A DNA stretch of 64,000 nucleotides from Xiphophorus maculatus. Taxonomy: Eukaryota > Chordata > Actinopteri > Cyprinodontiformes > Poeciliidae. The notes below the pieces were generated by a model. The model searched no databases and had not been told where the DNA came from. It saw only the letters and a list, made by a program, of their open reading frames with translations. Both the position numbers and the translations under genes were made by a program. This document shows, one piece after another, positions 11,504-23,906 of the stretch (the first letter of the stretch is position 1; each line of letters opens with the position of its first letter). Location: positions 14,693,594 to 14,757,593 of the forward strand of contig NC_036453.1 in assembly GCF_002775205.1 (NCBI RefSeq), read 5' to 3'.

Positions 11504-11689
11504 TAAATGTTCCTCCTCCTCCTCCTCCTCCTCCTCCTCCTCCTCCCTGAATAGAATGGAGGGATCACCAAGCTGGAGATGGAAATTAGCATATAATGTG
11601 TTTCAGTGTGCATCTACTCCGAATATAATAATTTACTGTACATATCCCATGCCAAACAAAGAAATAAAACAAGAAAAAAAACAAAAAAA

Positions 11690-11805
11690 CAAACCTCATC
11701 GTCAAGCTCAAACTCCGAGTCCGAACCTTCTGGCAGCGCGCCTTCGTCCTCTTCACATTCGTACATGTACTTCAGGGCTTGCTGCGCAGTCATGTAGCGA
11801 CTCAT
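11690..11805 (-). pseudogene. piggyBac transposase, N-terminal acidic part
   Basis: From a Met at 11805 the minus strand encodes MSRYMTAQQALKYM and then an acidic run rich in Glu/Asp (CEEDEG, SDSEFELDDE), the usual N-terminus of PGBD4-like transposases. It then runs into a non-coding stretch. Together with 11063-11503 it represents the two outer ends of one deleted transposase gene. A host-usable regulatory start cannot be excluded. Confidence 0.6.
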
Positions 11806-12379
11806 TTTGACACACACTAAACACTAAAAACCGTCTACAAACACTAATGCACACTAACTAACACACGTATGATCTAAAAATCTAATACAAAACACTACTT
11901 CCAAAAAATCTAATACAAAACACTACTAGTAAAATCCGAAATCTCAACAGCGCACCGTTCTCTTTCGCCACAAAACTCTCTCCCCGCGCTGCTGTTCCGA
12001 TCTCAAGTCAAAATGCCCGAAAATGCTTTCTGATTGGTTGCTTCGGAAATGTGGTGCACTTGGAGGAACTCTGAAAAATGGCTTTCATGTTGCATTCGTT
12101 CACTTTTTGGTCATAAAACAACTACTGATTGCACTCAACATGCGTAAAATGCGCACTACGCTATGGCTAAAATGATCGATCATATTCCTGGTTTTATTTG
12201 GAAGTAAATATAAAACAAAATCAATATAAAAACATTACTTTTACAAAGTTTGAAGTCTCTACTGTCCAACAGAAATGAAGTGCACACTTCTCATGGCGTC
12301 TTTTTTTTATACAGAAGTCTTTTAAATGCATGACGTCATGCCCGCCACAGGGCGGGCGTCGACCTCAGAGGTGAACTAA

Positions 12380-13066
12380 TAGTGACGTAATTTTTTTTTC
12401 ACTTAGTGTATTAGCTAACTTTGAAAACATTTAGCACACAACCTTTTTTTAGGGAAGTCTTATTTATATATTAATTTAATTGGCTGTTTTGAAAACTTTC
12501 TGTTGAATAAATTTTGACATCAGTGAAATTTGGTTATTGACTTAGACGATTATACTCTTGCTCTTACTTTGAAGTGGTGAAAACTACGCAGCAATTCTGT
12601 TTCCGCGCCTCAAGTGTTTTTCCCCAGCAAACATTACCGAGCAAATGGCAAATATACAGCAAATAAATGAGGCTAGAGAAGAATATGACATATGAATAAA
12701 CAACCACTGGGTGTTAAATAAATGCAAAAACTCGCATGTATGAATTGTTTTAACAGGTTCTCCACCAGAGATGAAATGCTAATGTTTATTCTGCAACCAG
12801 AATGCATCGTTGTAGAACTACAACAAAACATTTAAATATCAGAATATCAAAAGCACTTGAAAAGTATTTACACTCAAAGATATAGGTTTCTTTAGACTAT
12901 TCTTCGTGTAGACTGAATGTATCGGTTAGCATGAACTGATGTGTTAAAATATAACTGTAAAATTCTAAATGTTTTTAGTTTCTGTGCAACTGTTCATAAC
13001 ATCTTTATGATTAAACATGGAGCTAAATCCCTACCAAGTCAATTCTGTGTAATTAAAATGCATGTT
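12380..13066. other. Non-coding interval with deletion-junction sequence
   Basis: No gene is seen. Bases 12854-12904 closely match 2328-2382, the sequence fused to the truncated receptor B copy. They mark the right-hand breakpoint of that deletion, or a small dispersed repeat. Confidence 0.6.
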
Positions 13067-13122
13067 TGGATGGATGGATGGATGGATGGATGGATGGATG
13101 GATGGATGGATGGATGGATGGA
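13067..13122. repeat. (GGAT)n microsatellite
   Basis: About 13 uninterrupted TGGA/GGAT units. Rex3 LINEs end in the same GATG unit, but no Rex3 sequence is visible beside this one. A TA-rich microsatellite follows at 13369-13386. Confidence 0.9.
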
Positions 13123-15384
13123 TCCAATACACTATTAATACATGTAGCTTTTATTTTAGTTTGTTCACTTGACCTCCACATTCGAGCAACAGGCTCAGCA
13201 TTAAATAACATAAAATAACAAAACACGTGATTGTGTTTTAAGTTAAAACATGTTTTTCCGCATCAAGTTGCTCACAGTGTTAGAGGACCAGGAAATATTT
13301 TAAAGTGTATCCCAATACTTTATAGTATTACTCAAGAGTAATGTAAATGTTATTACCCATGTCCAATGATATATATATATATATAATATATGTAATATAT
13401 AATATATAACGTCCTTTAATATTATACTGATTAAAAATTAAAAGTGCTGATTATTAAATGCTAATCTTTACTCCAGTTCCACAAATTTACAAAAATGTGT
13501 TTGTTTTTTTTGTTTGTCTTTTGTCATTTTCATTTGTTATTTTTTTCCTTTTTATATATATTTTTATTATTGTTGTCGACTCCCTTCATGTGTCCATCTA
13601 TAATGGATTACATACACATACAGTATCTGTCCACAGAGAATATATCAGATCTGCTCTGGCTGCTGCGCCTGAGATTGAACACCTACCTTTCATTTATCCT
13701 ACCTTGGTTTTCCTGAACTGGTCAATGAGGGTGGATCATTTCAGTCACTTTGTTGTGCTTGTTTCTGTTACCAATTTCCTTGAACTTGAGTTGCTGACTC
13801 CAGTGGCGACCATGATGTTAACATCTGGTGACTTCATAGTCTCCATCTCGAGAAAAACTGATGATCAGCATCTCCATTTCTTTTTAACCCACGTAGTATT
13901 CTGAAAAATGACAGTGAAAATGACAAGGCATTACAACATTAACCATAAGCTCTAAACTACTGATCACCATAGAGAAATCTTCAATGCGATACCCTGACAA
14001 GTAGTTTGTAGGAAACTTTTTGTTGACTCTTATCGGCGGGGATGCCCAACTCATCCAGGTGGTGAACTTCCTCTAAGGAAAAGGTTGAAATCCTGAAGCA
14101 GCTCTGCATCAGTTCTCCTTTCCTGTTGATGTTTCAACAACTTCAGTCTCACATTCAAAGCTCCAAATTGGCCTCAGTCAGGATGAACAGACGTAGAAGA
14201 AGCCAAGGATTTCATGAAACAATGCATCAAGTTCAGTTTATTATTTTAAAATTGTTTACATTTTTTCAAAGTAAGCCAGCAGATTGTATGCAGTCAGACT
14301 TTACAGCAATGCCTCAAACTGAAGACGTATGTAGCGTCAGTGGAGAAGAAAAACTCCCCTTTAAATTATGCATTTTTTACACTAGAAAGCAATAGAACTG
14401 GACATAAGACACTTTATCGCAGAAATGCTATAAAGCTACAGTCCTTGTCAGTTTGTGACAGCTTATGTTTACTGTTTTCACTCAAACAAAACATGGAACA
14501 ACAGTTTTAATTTACAGATAAACAAAAGCTCGGTTGTCTACAATGCACAGGTTGTGTCGCGATGCCATACTGCACAGCTGAGAAAAAATAAGAACGAGAT
14601 TGTAGGACAAAGAATCGACCGTGTGTTACGTTTCCTTTGACAATTTGAAATTGCTTTTAATTCATTGTTTTAAAGTGCTTTAGAGAGAAGTAATGTGTAA
14701 AGAAAGCAACTGACTAACTTCATAATAAAAAGCTTGGGTACAACAGTTAGAGAAGGCTATATTCTAAATTACCTCTGTGACCTCTGACCTGCAGATTTAG
14801 CAGATGGCTCCACTGTGTTTGAATCTCTCAAACAGTCGTCTTGCAGAAATGGTGGAATCGCCTGAGGCCGCATATTCTTCCGGGACCACAAATAATCGCG
14901 CTCACATTTATCTTTGAATTGTTGTACAACATGAATATTGGTTTGAATTATTGGTAATTGTAGTAGTCGATACCAATACGTATGGATAACCATTTCACAA
15001 ATATTTTGATTCAATTTTAAAACAAAATGTAGAGTAGATATTAAAAAAAAAACAATAAAAATGATATACTTACATTTTTCTTTGAAATCTACATGAATAG
15101 TTATTTTAACCCCAAAACATCAGTTCAAAATTTACATTTGTGAGCATAGCAAAATTAAATGATTACTTAATATGTAGATTTCAATCAAGGTTTGTGAAGA
15201 TTATATTTATTTAAATTATATTTAGTAAGCCTCTGAATCACTTTTTAGAGTGAACATGTTCCTTGTTGCTTTTAAACTTTATTCGCCAAAGCCTTGGCCG
15301 CCATCTTTAATCCCCTTTTACAGCTTTTCATTGCAGGCCCAAAGTTGATTTTCAAAAAACCCCAGATTCCACCGATGTCCATCA
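13123..15384. other. Non-coding interval, no recognised gene
   Basis: AT-rich sequence with only short, low-complexity frames (for example at 13458-13904 and 14769-15014). None has a recognisable domain or splice context. I see no RNA gene. Confidence 0.5.
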
Positions 15385-15447
15385 ACCCCCCCCCCCCCCC
15401 CCCCCCCACCCCCCCCCCCCCCCCCCCCCCCCACCCCCCCCCCCCCG
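15385..15447. repeat. Poly-C tract
   Basis: About 60 bases that are almost all C, broken by two single A bases. Such a tract could form quadruplex or i-motif structures and is also a common site of assembly-length error. Confidence 0.9.
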
Positions 15448-17160
15448 CTCCAGTTGTTGTTTCACCTACCTCAGTAATGAGTACAGCAGATCCTCACTGT
15501 AGCGATTCCTCTTTATGTCCATCCTCGATCTGATGCTAATCCCTGGCGCCATTTTTGTTTCTCAGATGTTTCAGCAAGTCCAGCAGCCAAACAAAATGTT
15601 GCACTACGTAAAAGAGCCACCGAAAAACAAAAAAAAATGGCGTCATCGGTGAAAATAAACAATTTAGAAAAAGGTAAATAATCGCAGCGATCTCCAAATA
15701 TGGCGTTCACCCAAACATCTAGCCGCCTAATCGCTGTTACGATCCCCTGATACTCCATCAGGTGGGTTAAAGCGCCAATTTTTCTTCTTCTTCTGTTTAA
15801 TGGCGGTTGGCAGACCAGCTACAACGGTTCATTACTGCCACCAACTGGACTGAGTTGTGGGCAGGAAGTTAACTGGGGGTAAAAAAGCAAAATAATTCAA
15901 AACGTTACTGTTAATTGAACAAAGTCAGTAAATCAACATTTTAACTAAATTCTATTTGATTTGTATCTTTCAAATCTGACATGATTTGACATTTTCTTTT
16001 TCTGTATCACTTATAAAAATACGTTCAATTTTAAATTTGATGCTCTTTTTATAAGTTGCTTTACTTAACTGTTGCTTTTCTGATTTGTAATGCAATCTTT
16101 TCCATAAACACATGCTGCACTGTGTCAGGCAGACTGCATTTATTGTACACTAACCCATTCAATAAATTATAAAATTACTGGGAAAAAAAACAGTATTTTT
16201 TCTTCAGGAGGTGACTTTCTACTAAGTGAAACATATTATATAGATTAACTACGGTTTGATTAATCTATATAATTTATCTTTTATTCAAGCTAATAAAAGC
16301 TTAAAAGCCTTTATTTGTATTAATTATGATTATTGTACACTTGCAAGTGATGAAAACATGACATTTAAAATTATAACATTACGCCAGACCCTTAAAGCTG
16401 CAGTTTGTAAGTTTTATAGAAAAAAAAAATGCTTTTACATATTTGTTAAAGCTGTCACGTGTTGTTACAGGGTGTTATTTGACTGCTCTTCAGGGTTACT
16501 AAATCTGACTGATAGTTGCAGTCTAAAAGAAGTTCAAATTCAAAAGTGCTTTATTGATCCCAAAGGGAAATAAAATGTTTGTTTAAGTTCTGTTTGAGTT
16601 CAGTTTTACAATACTACTACATAATGACACTTGATCAACAATGACTGTTAATCAGTGATGATGTCATGTTTGACAGACATTTCAAAATAAATAAAATACA
16701 ATAAAATCATTGCAAGGAAATGGCATTTTTATTAAAATATACACGTTTTGGGCTTTTCTGGCACACAGTGACAACCATTTTATATAAATGTTCCTATCAA
16801 CACTTCCTAAAAACCTGCCAAATAATGTGAAAAAGAGCCCACATTTTAATGACCTATTCATTTAATTTTGCTGTCCTTTGCCCTCAGGAAAAAACTCTAG
16901 CCCGCCCTGATAAAATTGGGCAGGCTAAAATTGATCCCCCTGATAAATTTTAAGGGGATAAAATGGCCCCCTGATAAATTTGTTCTAGAATCGTCGCTGA
17001 ACAGAACACAGGCGCCGTCATCAAAATGCTGAAGAGTCGTATCTTCTTTAAAACATGAAAAATAAACGTAATTAGGAATTAAATATTTGTTTCGCAACCA
17101 ACTACTGTTCTGAAAATAATATTACGGTGAAACTTATGTTCTTAGCGTTCTTGTTTTCGT
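15448..17160. other. Non-coding interval with dispersed repeats
   Basis: No gene is seen. Bases 15780-15850 resemble a dispersed fish repeat (TTCTTCTTCT, then GGCGGTTGGCA). Bases 16533-16575 look like a LINE/SINE tail (TTTATTGATCCCAAAGGGAA). The interval ends at the CpG-rich start of nup98. Confidence 0.45.
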
Positions 17161-17164
17161 AATT

Positions 17165-17370
17165 ATGAAACCGCTCCGTCGACGTCATCGCGTATGAAAG
17201 TGCGTAGCAACGTCTGCCGAGCCGTTTTCCCTCCTCGTAGACGGAGCTAGCCGCCACCAGGTGTTCAGAGACTCAGCGTTCAGACGGAGAGCTCTCCTCA
17301 CTCCATATCGCAGTCTCTGCCGGAGGAGGTTCGGCCGGCAGACCGAACTGTCGCGGCGGTTTCGGCCCAG
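17165..17370 (+). promoter_or_regulatory. nup98: CpG-rich promoter region and non-coding exon 1 of nup98
   Basis: CpG dinucleotides are abundant here compared with the AT-rich flanks (for example in GCCGAGCCG, GTCGCGGCGG). A good splice donor, CCCAG|GTAACT, ends the putative exon at 17370. There is no in-frame start, so it would be 5' UTR. The transcription start cannot be fixed by eye. The housekeeping role of nup98 fits a CpG-island promoter without a TATA box. Confidence 0.6.
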
Positions 17371-18547
17371 GTAACTATTAGCCAAACATTAGTTGCTTTT
17401 CTACATTTTACTCGCTCCCGTGTTGCTAACGCGGTTAGCATTGAGCTGGTTAGCTAACGTGTCGTAGCGCATTTAGTTTTAAAATGTGTCGCACCTTTGA
17501 AACCAAGAAGCAGCCAGTAGCGTTATATGTAAGGACGCCGTAGGTCTCTTTCTGTGGTGATAAGAGATTATTGAAATAGTCATTTCTGAGCTGAAGTGAG
17601 AGGTGGCGGATATACCAAGCGTGTTTATGAGCTACAGCTACATTAGCTGATCCGGTCTCACCCAGCTGCAACTAGTTGAGTGATCTGACTAGTCAAAACG
17701 TGTCAACAACCTAGGTTAGTTTCTGCTTCAAGGAGCGAGCTGGCAATTCAGCCCGGATAATCGCAGCTGGAGGATGTTATCAGGCGTCATTAATGATCCT
17801 CCATCCCCGAAGGACCTGCAGGTCTTTCGGGTGCAAGTCTATCATATTTTTATTTCTTACATCAGAGGTTCTTTTTTTTATCACTTTAAATACTTTTTCT
17901 GGACTGGTTTCACTTCAGCTCAGAACATCTTGATAATGATGTTGACTGAAACCATCAACACCGTGTCGCTCCGGCCTCTGCAAACCATAGAAATCCGGGT
18001 CGGGGTTCCTGATTGTTCCGGGTCAGTGGAGGCCCACGCCGAACATTAATCACAAACAGTTGTTTTCCAGCCAAGAAGTATTCCTGAGCTTCAAAGCCTG
18101 AATCAGAGATGATTTTGGACATCTTTTTATCTGTTTGAGTCTCCAGTCGGTTGTAAATTGGCCTGTCATGATGATAAACTGTAAAATTGTTGTTTTTTGA
18201 GGACATTTCAAGTGATATGTTGATAATGATGCAAGTTTGTTCTGTCAAATACCAACAAACTTTAATTCTAAGATAGCAGTGGAACTGGAAGATATTTTAA
18301 ATATGAAGAATAAAACTGAACAACCAATATTAATAAATAATAACCACACAAAACCAAACCATAAATGAAACAGATTATCTCTACAAACAAAATTTCCCCT
18401 TGAAGTGGGTCTTGTATAAAATTGACTTGTTTTGAACGTTATATTTTATGTTTTTCTCTCATCACAAACATTCCTGGATTGTTTCTTTGATTTTTTTTTC
18501 ATGAATGTTTGAGAAATCCTTTGTTCTCATATAAATATATATATTTA

Positions 18548-18592
18548 TTTATATGGCCGCTCTTCTGTTGATGCGAGGAGCGGCCATATTGG
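18548..18592. repeat. Short inverted repeat in nup98 intron 1
   Basis: The arms TATGGCCGCTC and GAGCGGCCATA (11 bp, perfect) flank a loop of about 14 bases. It is a potential hairpin or a remnant of a small inverted-repeat element. Nothing else is recognised in intron 1 (17371-19014). Confidence 0.6.
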
Positions 18593-19014
18593 ATCATGAG
18601 GTCAGCCTAACCAGTTTAATGGGATAATCCGACTCCTGGAGATGTTTTTAATCTTCTGTTTTTCTGTTTGTTTTTATTCTAAAACAATTCGTAACCTTTT
18701 GAAAGGTGCTTTATAAATACAGTTAACCTCTGAACTTTAGGGAAACAGCAGAGTTAACGGAGCTCTGAGCAAAGAATTCGATGGTTATTAAACATGAAGC
18801 GCAGTCTGAAGGTGTGCTTAGTCCATTAAAACTGCTGGATGGAGAAGAACTAGATCAGATCAATTGTGATCATAAAGTCCAGAAGAGAAATACTTAATGA
18901 AGACTAAAGATTTTTAAGTCTTGTTAATTTCAACTTTGTTTTCTGTAAAAATGTATTTGTTAGTAAAAGTTAGATTTGAGTATGAATGTCACGTTTTGAT
19001 GTTTGTCTCTGCAG

Positions 19015-22000
19015 AAGATCTATGAGTTCCTGCTAGAAGGTCAAGATGTTCAACAATTCGTTTGGGACTCCGTTTGGCGGTGGGACGGGGGGCTTCGGCT
19101 CCTCTTCTGCCTTCGGCCAGCAAAGTAAGTCGGCTTTTCCTCATTAGATCAAACCAACAGCAGCTCACAGTAGATCGTCCTGATTGGATCCCACATGGAG
19201 GGTCTGAACCTGATTGGCTGGTTTCCTCCAGATCATGTTATTATTGATAATATCAGCTCCTCCCTTCCTTTCCTGCTGGTTATTAATCAGTTAGCAGCTG
19301 TTTTCTACTGAGTCCATTAACAACAGCTACAACCCTTCCTTTAGCAGAATGTGGCGCTAAATCCTGCTTAACATGCTTCAGCGCTGGGTTTTCTGAGGAA
19401 CCGTGGAGCTCTCTGCTGTATCCTGTGCGACACAAAAACGTCAGGGTGTTTTTACGTCCAGACCTGTACGCTGATGTTCCGTTTTATCGGGATGATTCAG
19501 GTTTTATCGGGATGTTCTCCTCTGCCCTCTTCCTCTCCAAACAGACACGAGTTTCGGTGCAGCAGGAGGTTTTGGGACGTCGGCGTTCGGGGCGACCACA
19601 AACACCGGAGGATTGTTTGGCTCCACGCAGAACAAACCTGGTTGGTTCCTCTGTCTTTCTCTTCGCTTCTGAGTCCGACCAGAACCTGAAGTAGAACCTG
19701 AGTGTGTTTGACCGTTCAGGAGATATCGGTGTTTTAATGAGAAGCTGGGATGTCTGGATGCTGCTGAAAAATCTTATAGTTGATTTTTGAAGCTCACCGT
19801 TCATTTAATTCATAGAAGCACAAAAAATACCGAAACTGAAAGCAGTTATCAAAATTACAGTAGACCTTTTTTGTAATTTAGAAACTGCTGAAATAAATTA
19901 AGTTTATAATACATTTTTAATTACGAATCTTGACATTTTTAAAATCAGCTTCATGTTAACTGGTTTCCCAAAAATCTGAAATTAAATTCAAATATGTAAT
20001 TTGAGTTCATCTTCTTAAATTAGAGCTTTTGCTGATGATTATTCAGGTCTCTCTGTTGATTAAATGATTAATCAGATACAAAATCTCCACATTCTGCAGA
20101 TCTTTTTATTTAGCCACTGAATCCTTTTTGTACGATATCAGAAATGGATTATAATGCAAATAAAAACTTGAGGAATTCCTGATCTGGTTGTGAATCCTCA
20201 GATCAGCTTGGAGTTTGTGTCTCGGCTCTGACAGAGGTCCAGAGTTCTGGGTCGGGTTGGTTTGACCCGGCTGTGTTTTTGGTCACACAACCTCAGGCGG
20301 TCTGTTTGGATCCAGCACCTTCAGCCAGCCGGCAACTTCCTCCACCAGCACGGGGTTTGGGTTCGGCGGCGCCACCGGGACGTCCACCAGCCTGTTTGGA
20401 AACACCGGGACTGGAACCAGCGGCGGTCTCTTCTCCCAGCAGAGCAATGCGTTCGGTGCCAACAAGCCCACTTCCTTTAACAGTGAGTGTCCTGCGGCGA
20501 GGCGGCAGGCGGATTTTGACGGGTTCTGATGGAGACTCTTCCCTCAGGCTTTGGGACCAGTACCAGCAGCGGCGGTCTGTTCGGTTCCACCAACACCACC
20601 ACCAACCCGTTCGGCGCCTCCAGCTCGCTGTTCGGAGGCTCCGGCTTTGCAGCCAATCAGCAGCCAGGAACCACAGTGAAGTTCAACGTGAGTGTTCAGG
20701 AGGCGGAGTCAATAGCAGGGCGGAGCCAGCAGGAAGCGCATCATGGCGTCTCTGCTCCAGTTTCTTAATACTTTCATGTTTTAGATCAGGACAGAAGGTA
20801 AAATGGCCGCTTGGCGCCATGGTAACTGTTTTAACCTCCATCTGAAATCTGTGCAGCCTCCAACAGGAAGTGACACGATGGTGAAAGCCGGCGTGACCAC
20901 GAGTATCAACACCAAACACCAGTGCATCACCGCCATGAAGGAATACGAGAACAAGTCTCTGGAGGTGTGTGTGTAACAATTGTTGCTCTGGAAAAGAGGT
21001 TGTTACATGAAATCAGTTAAATTTTTAAGTCAGAGCTTTGGTTCTGCATTGATGTGATTCTCGGGAGAAAGCGGAGCAGGAAGTGGACTGGTGATAATCC
21101 GAGGAACTGATTTGTTGGTTTGTTGAATTCAGACCAGGACGGTTTCTGAGTTGGAGCTGCTGATTCTGGCTCATTGCCGTTCTGGAGAACTGATCTTGTT
21201 CTGATGAATTCTGTCGGATCGCCGCTCCATGCTGTCTTAATGATTTCCCGAGTTTTCTCCTGGTCTCCATTGTGTGCAGGAGCTGAGGCTGGAGGACTAC
21301 CAGGCGGGCAGGAAGGGCCCCACCAACCCCATGGCGCCCAGCGCCGGTGGCCTATTCGGCGGGGCCACCCCCACCTCCAGCGCCTCCACCGGACTCTTCG
21401 GTGCCACTGCCTCCAACTCCAACTTCACCTTCGGGCCCAATAAATCAACTTTTGGACCCGGTGAGTCCTCGGCTGGTTTCTGGTTCTGTTTAGGAAATGG
21501 TTCAGTCCAGAGACGCCGCCTGCCTCTGTCCCCTCACAGCCACTGCATCCTTCGGAACCAACAGCCTGTTCAGCCAGCAGAACCAGCAGCAGGCCAACAG
21601 CCTCTTCAAGCCGTTCGGCGCCCCCACCACCACCCAGAGCTTCACCTTCGGCAACACCAACACCATGGGCCAGCCCAACACCAGCACCATGGTGAGAGCT
21701 CAGCATCCAGCACGCCTTCACTGCCTTACTCTGCTTGACCTTTGACCTGTGGCCGTCTCCCCAGAATTTGTTCGGCAACACGGCGGCCCCTCAGACGGGC
21801 GGATTGTTCGGAAACACCCAGACCAGCACGGCCACTGGCTTTGGGACCAGTTCTGGGCTGTTTGCCCCTCAGAGCACTGTCTTTGGAACCGGTGGCACAC
21901 AGGTACGGGACACGACCCAGAAACTGCTTTTAATCCAAGCGGATGAATGAGCTGATTCTGATGTTGCTGACCAAACTAAACACCAAATATTGTCTAAAAA

Positions 22001-23906
22001 GACAAACAATAAAATATTATTAATGTATTTTTTACACCTCAGTTAAATCCTAATGTATTTATTAGTCAGTGGATTTTAAAACTATCTATGTAATGCTGGT
22101 CACATTTCAAAGCAAAATAAATCTAACCTGCAGAAGGCAATGAAGAGTCAACATATTGGTATGCTTTTCTGAATTTTATACATATCCTGAGGGCTTAAGT
22201 TTTCTCATATTTTCCTTAATTCAACCATTTTGTTTAGTAATTCTGTTTGCAACAAATAATGTGGATGAAAACATCTAATTGCTGCTGCTGAGGTTCATTT
22301 ACATGAACTTTATCGAGCTGCAGCACAAACGCAGAGCCAAGCGCTGCCAGAACACAAATAGTGAGTGAGATTTAAGATTTAATTTATTTGGTAGGAACAA
22401 CTTACATTAATTATTTCTATGAATGTGTCAGAATTAGACATGTAATTTTTTTCATCTGTTCCTGGAAAATGCTAAATTAATCCTGATAAAAACAAACAAA
22501 ATTATTTAACCACACAAATTTACTCAATAAATATAGTCAATACAACCGAATAAAAAAAAAAACAACGAAACTACAACGCAATGGTCATAAACCGTAGTGC
22601 AGACGAACCGCGGACACCATGTTGTTTTTTGTTCACATAGATCTATGCGCTCAGATCCGTCTCTTTCCTGCTGATGGTTCTGTTTCTATCCTCTTCCAGC
22701 CCAGTCCGTTCGGGAACAAACCCCCTGCATTCGGACCCACCACCACTAGCGCTTCGTCGTTTGGCACAAACTCCTCAATCTTTGGGATCAAGCCCGCTCT
22801 GACTATGGGGACCGGAACCAACGCCTCCACTTTCGGTGAGCTTCCAGGGTTCTGCCAACCCGCTCCGGTTCCTTCCTCCTCCTAACTCCCTGTCTCTGCC
22901 TCCAGGTTTTGGAACGAACCCAGCTGGAGGAGGACTCCTTAGTAACAAACTGATCACTGGTGGACTGGGAGCCGGACTAGGAACCAACTTTCCGACGGGT
23001 ACCGACCAGGAGCAGAACTGCTGTGGACTGTTAATATTTGCTGATTGAATATTGCGATGTTCTGATTGGATCAGTGCAGCTGATCTGTGCTGTTTGTCCC
23101 GCAGTCGGAACCGGGTCTCTGTTTGGAAGCACCCAGAACAAGCCGGGCACGGTACCAGGAATGGGAGGCTTCGGCCCCGGCGGCTTCAGCAGTGGCAGTG
23201 GCAGCCTGGGTTTCGGGGTCACACAGCAGCCCGTCGGTGAGCCGCCGGTTTCGGATACGACCCGTTTTCCCAGCCGTCCACACGCTCTATAGATCTGTTT
23301 CCTGTTTCAGCGCTGACGGACCCGAACGCCAACGCCGCCCAGCAGGCCATACTGCAGCAGCAGCTCAACGTGCTTGCCTACTCGCCGTACGGCGACTCGC
23401 CGCTCTTCAGGAACCCGCTGAGCGACCCCAAGAAGAAGGAGGAGGTGAGTGGCGGCAGCATCATGGTCGCCAGGACAACCACTTCCTGCTTATATTTGAT
23501 CCTATTCCTGGTTCCAGCGTCTGAAGCCGACCAATCCAACAGCCCAGAAGGCGCTGACCACGCCCACCCACTACAAACTGACGCCGCGACCCGCCACCAA
23601 GGTCCGGCCCAAAGCGCTCACGTCGTCCGGCGCCTCCAAGTCGCAGCTCTTTGACGGTCTGGACGACGACGAGCCGTCGCTCACCAACGGAGCCTTCGTG
23701 CCCAGGTGCCGTCTGGTCGTCATGGTAACCGGGAGAGCGGCCGGTCAGACCTGTCCGTCTCACGCGGTTCTGTTGTTTCTGCACAGGAAGAGCATCAAGA
23801 AGCTGGTTCTGAAGAACCTGAGCAGCAGCCAGTACAGCAGCAGCAGCCTGAACAAAGACAGCGACGACCTGGCCTCGCCTTCAGAATACCCTCAGAACGG
23901 ACACAG
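19015..23906 (+). other. nup98: nup98 exons 2-15: FG/GLFG repeats, GLEBS motif and linker
   Basis: Exons: 19015-19124 (coding from 19046), 19545-19640, 20297-20482, 20548-20687, 20857-20964, 21280-21460, 21540-21691, 21765-21902, 22700-22835, 22906-22998, 23105-23236, 23311-23444, 23518-23705, 23787-23906. They encode repeated GLFG/FG motifs ([42 protein letters not shown]), a phenylalanine-glycine mesh that binds import and export receptors. The GLEBS segment spans the end of the exon ending 20687, exon 20857-20964 ([16 protein letters not shown]) and the start of the next. From 23311 the sequence turns to the linker ([21 protein letters not shown], then [16 protein letters not shown], a well conserved signature). 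Confidence 0.93.

Larger units (their letters stand above)
10627..12379 (-). mobile_element. piggyBac-like element, internally deleted
   Basis: The left end is TTAA followed by CCCTTTGGAG (10627-), the piggyBac target and terminal CCC-type repeat. The right end is degenerate, near 12361-12379 (mirror CCTCTGAGGTC beside an imperfect TTAA). The minus strand carries the two ends of a piggyBac transposase gene, while the central catalytic part is missing. The left boundary is good; the right boundary is uncertain. Confidence 0.65.

Noticed and set aside
13067-13122. CRISPR-like or coding repeat (GWMDGWMD)
   Set aside because: It is a simple 4-bp microsatellite without spacers, and the organism is a vertebrate.
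13458-13904. 148-codon open frame on the + strand
   Set aside because: The composition is simple (Phe/Leu/Ile runs from T-rich DNA), there is no recognised domain or splice context, and it has an overlapping frame of similar length.
15294-15533. 79-codon proline-rich frame
   Set aside because: It is produced by the poly-C tract; prolines come from CCC repeats.
20262-23654. Several 60-190-codon frames overlapping nup98 exons
   Set aside because: They are in other phases than the joined nup98 reading frame and read through splice sites; GC-rich exons keep alternative frames open.
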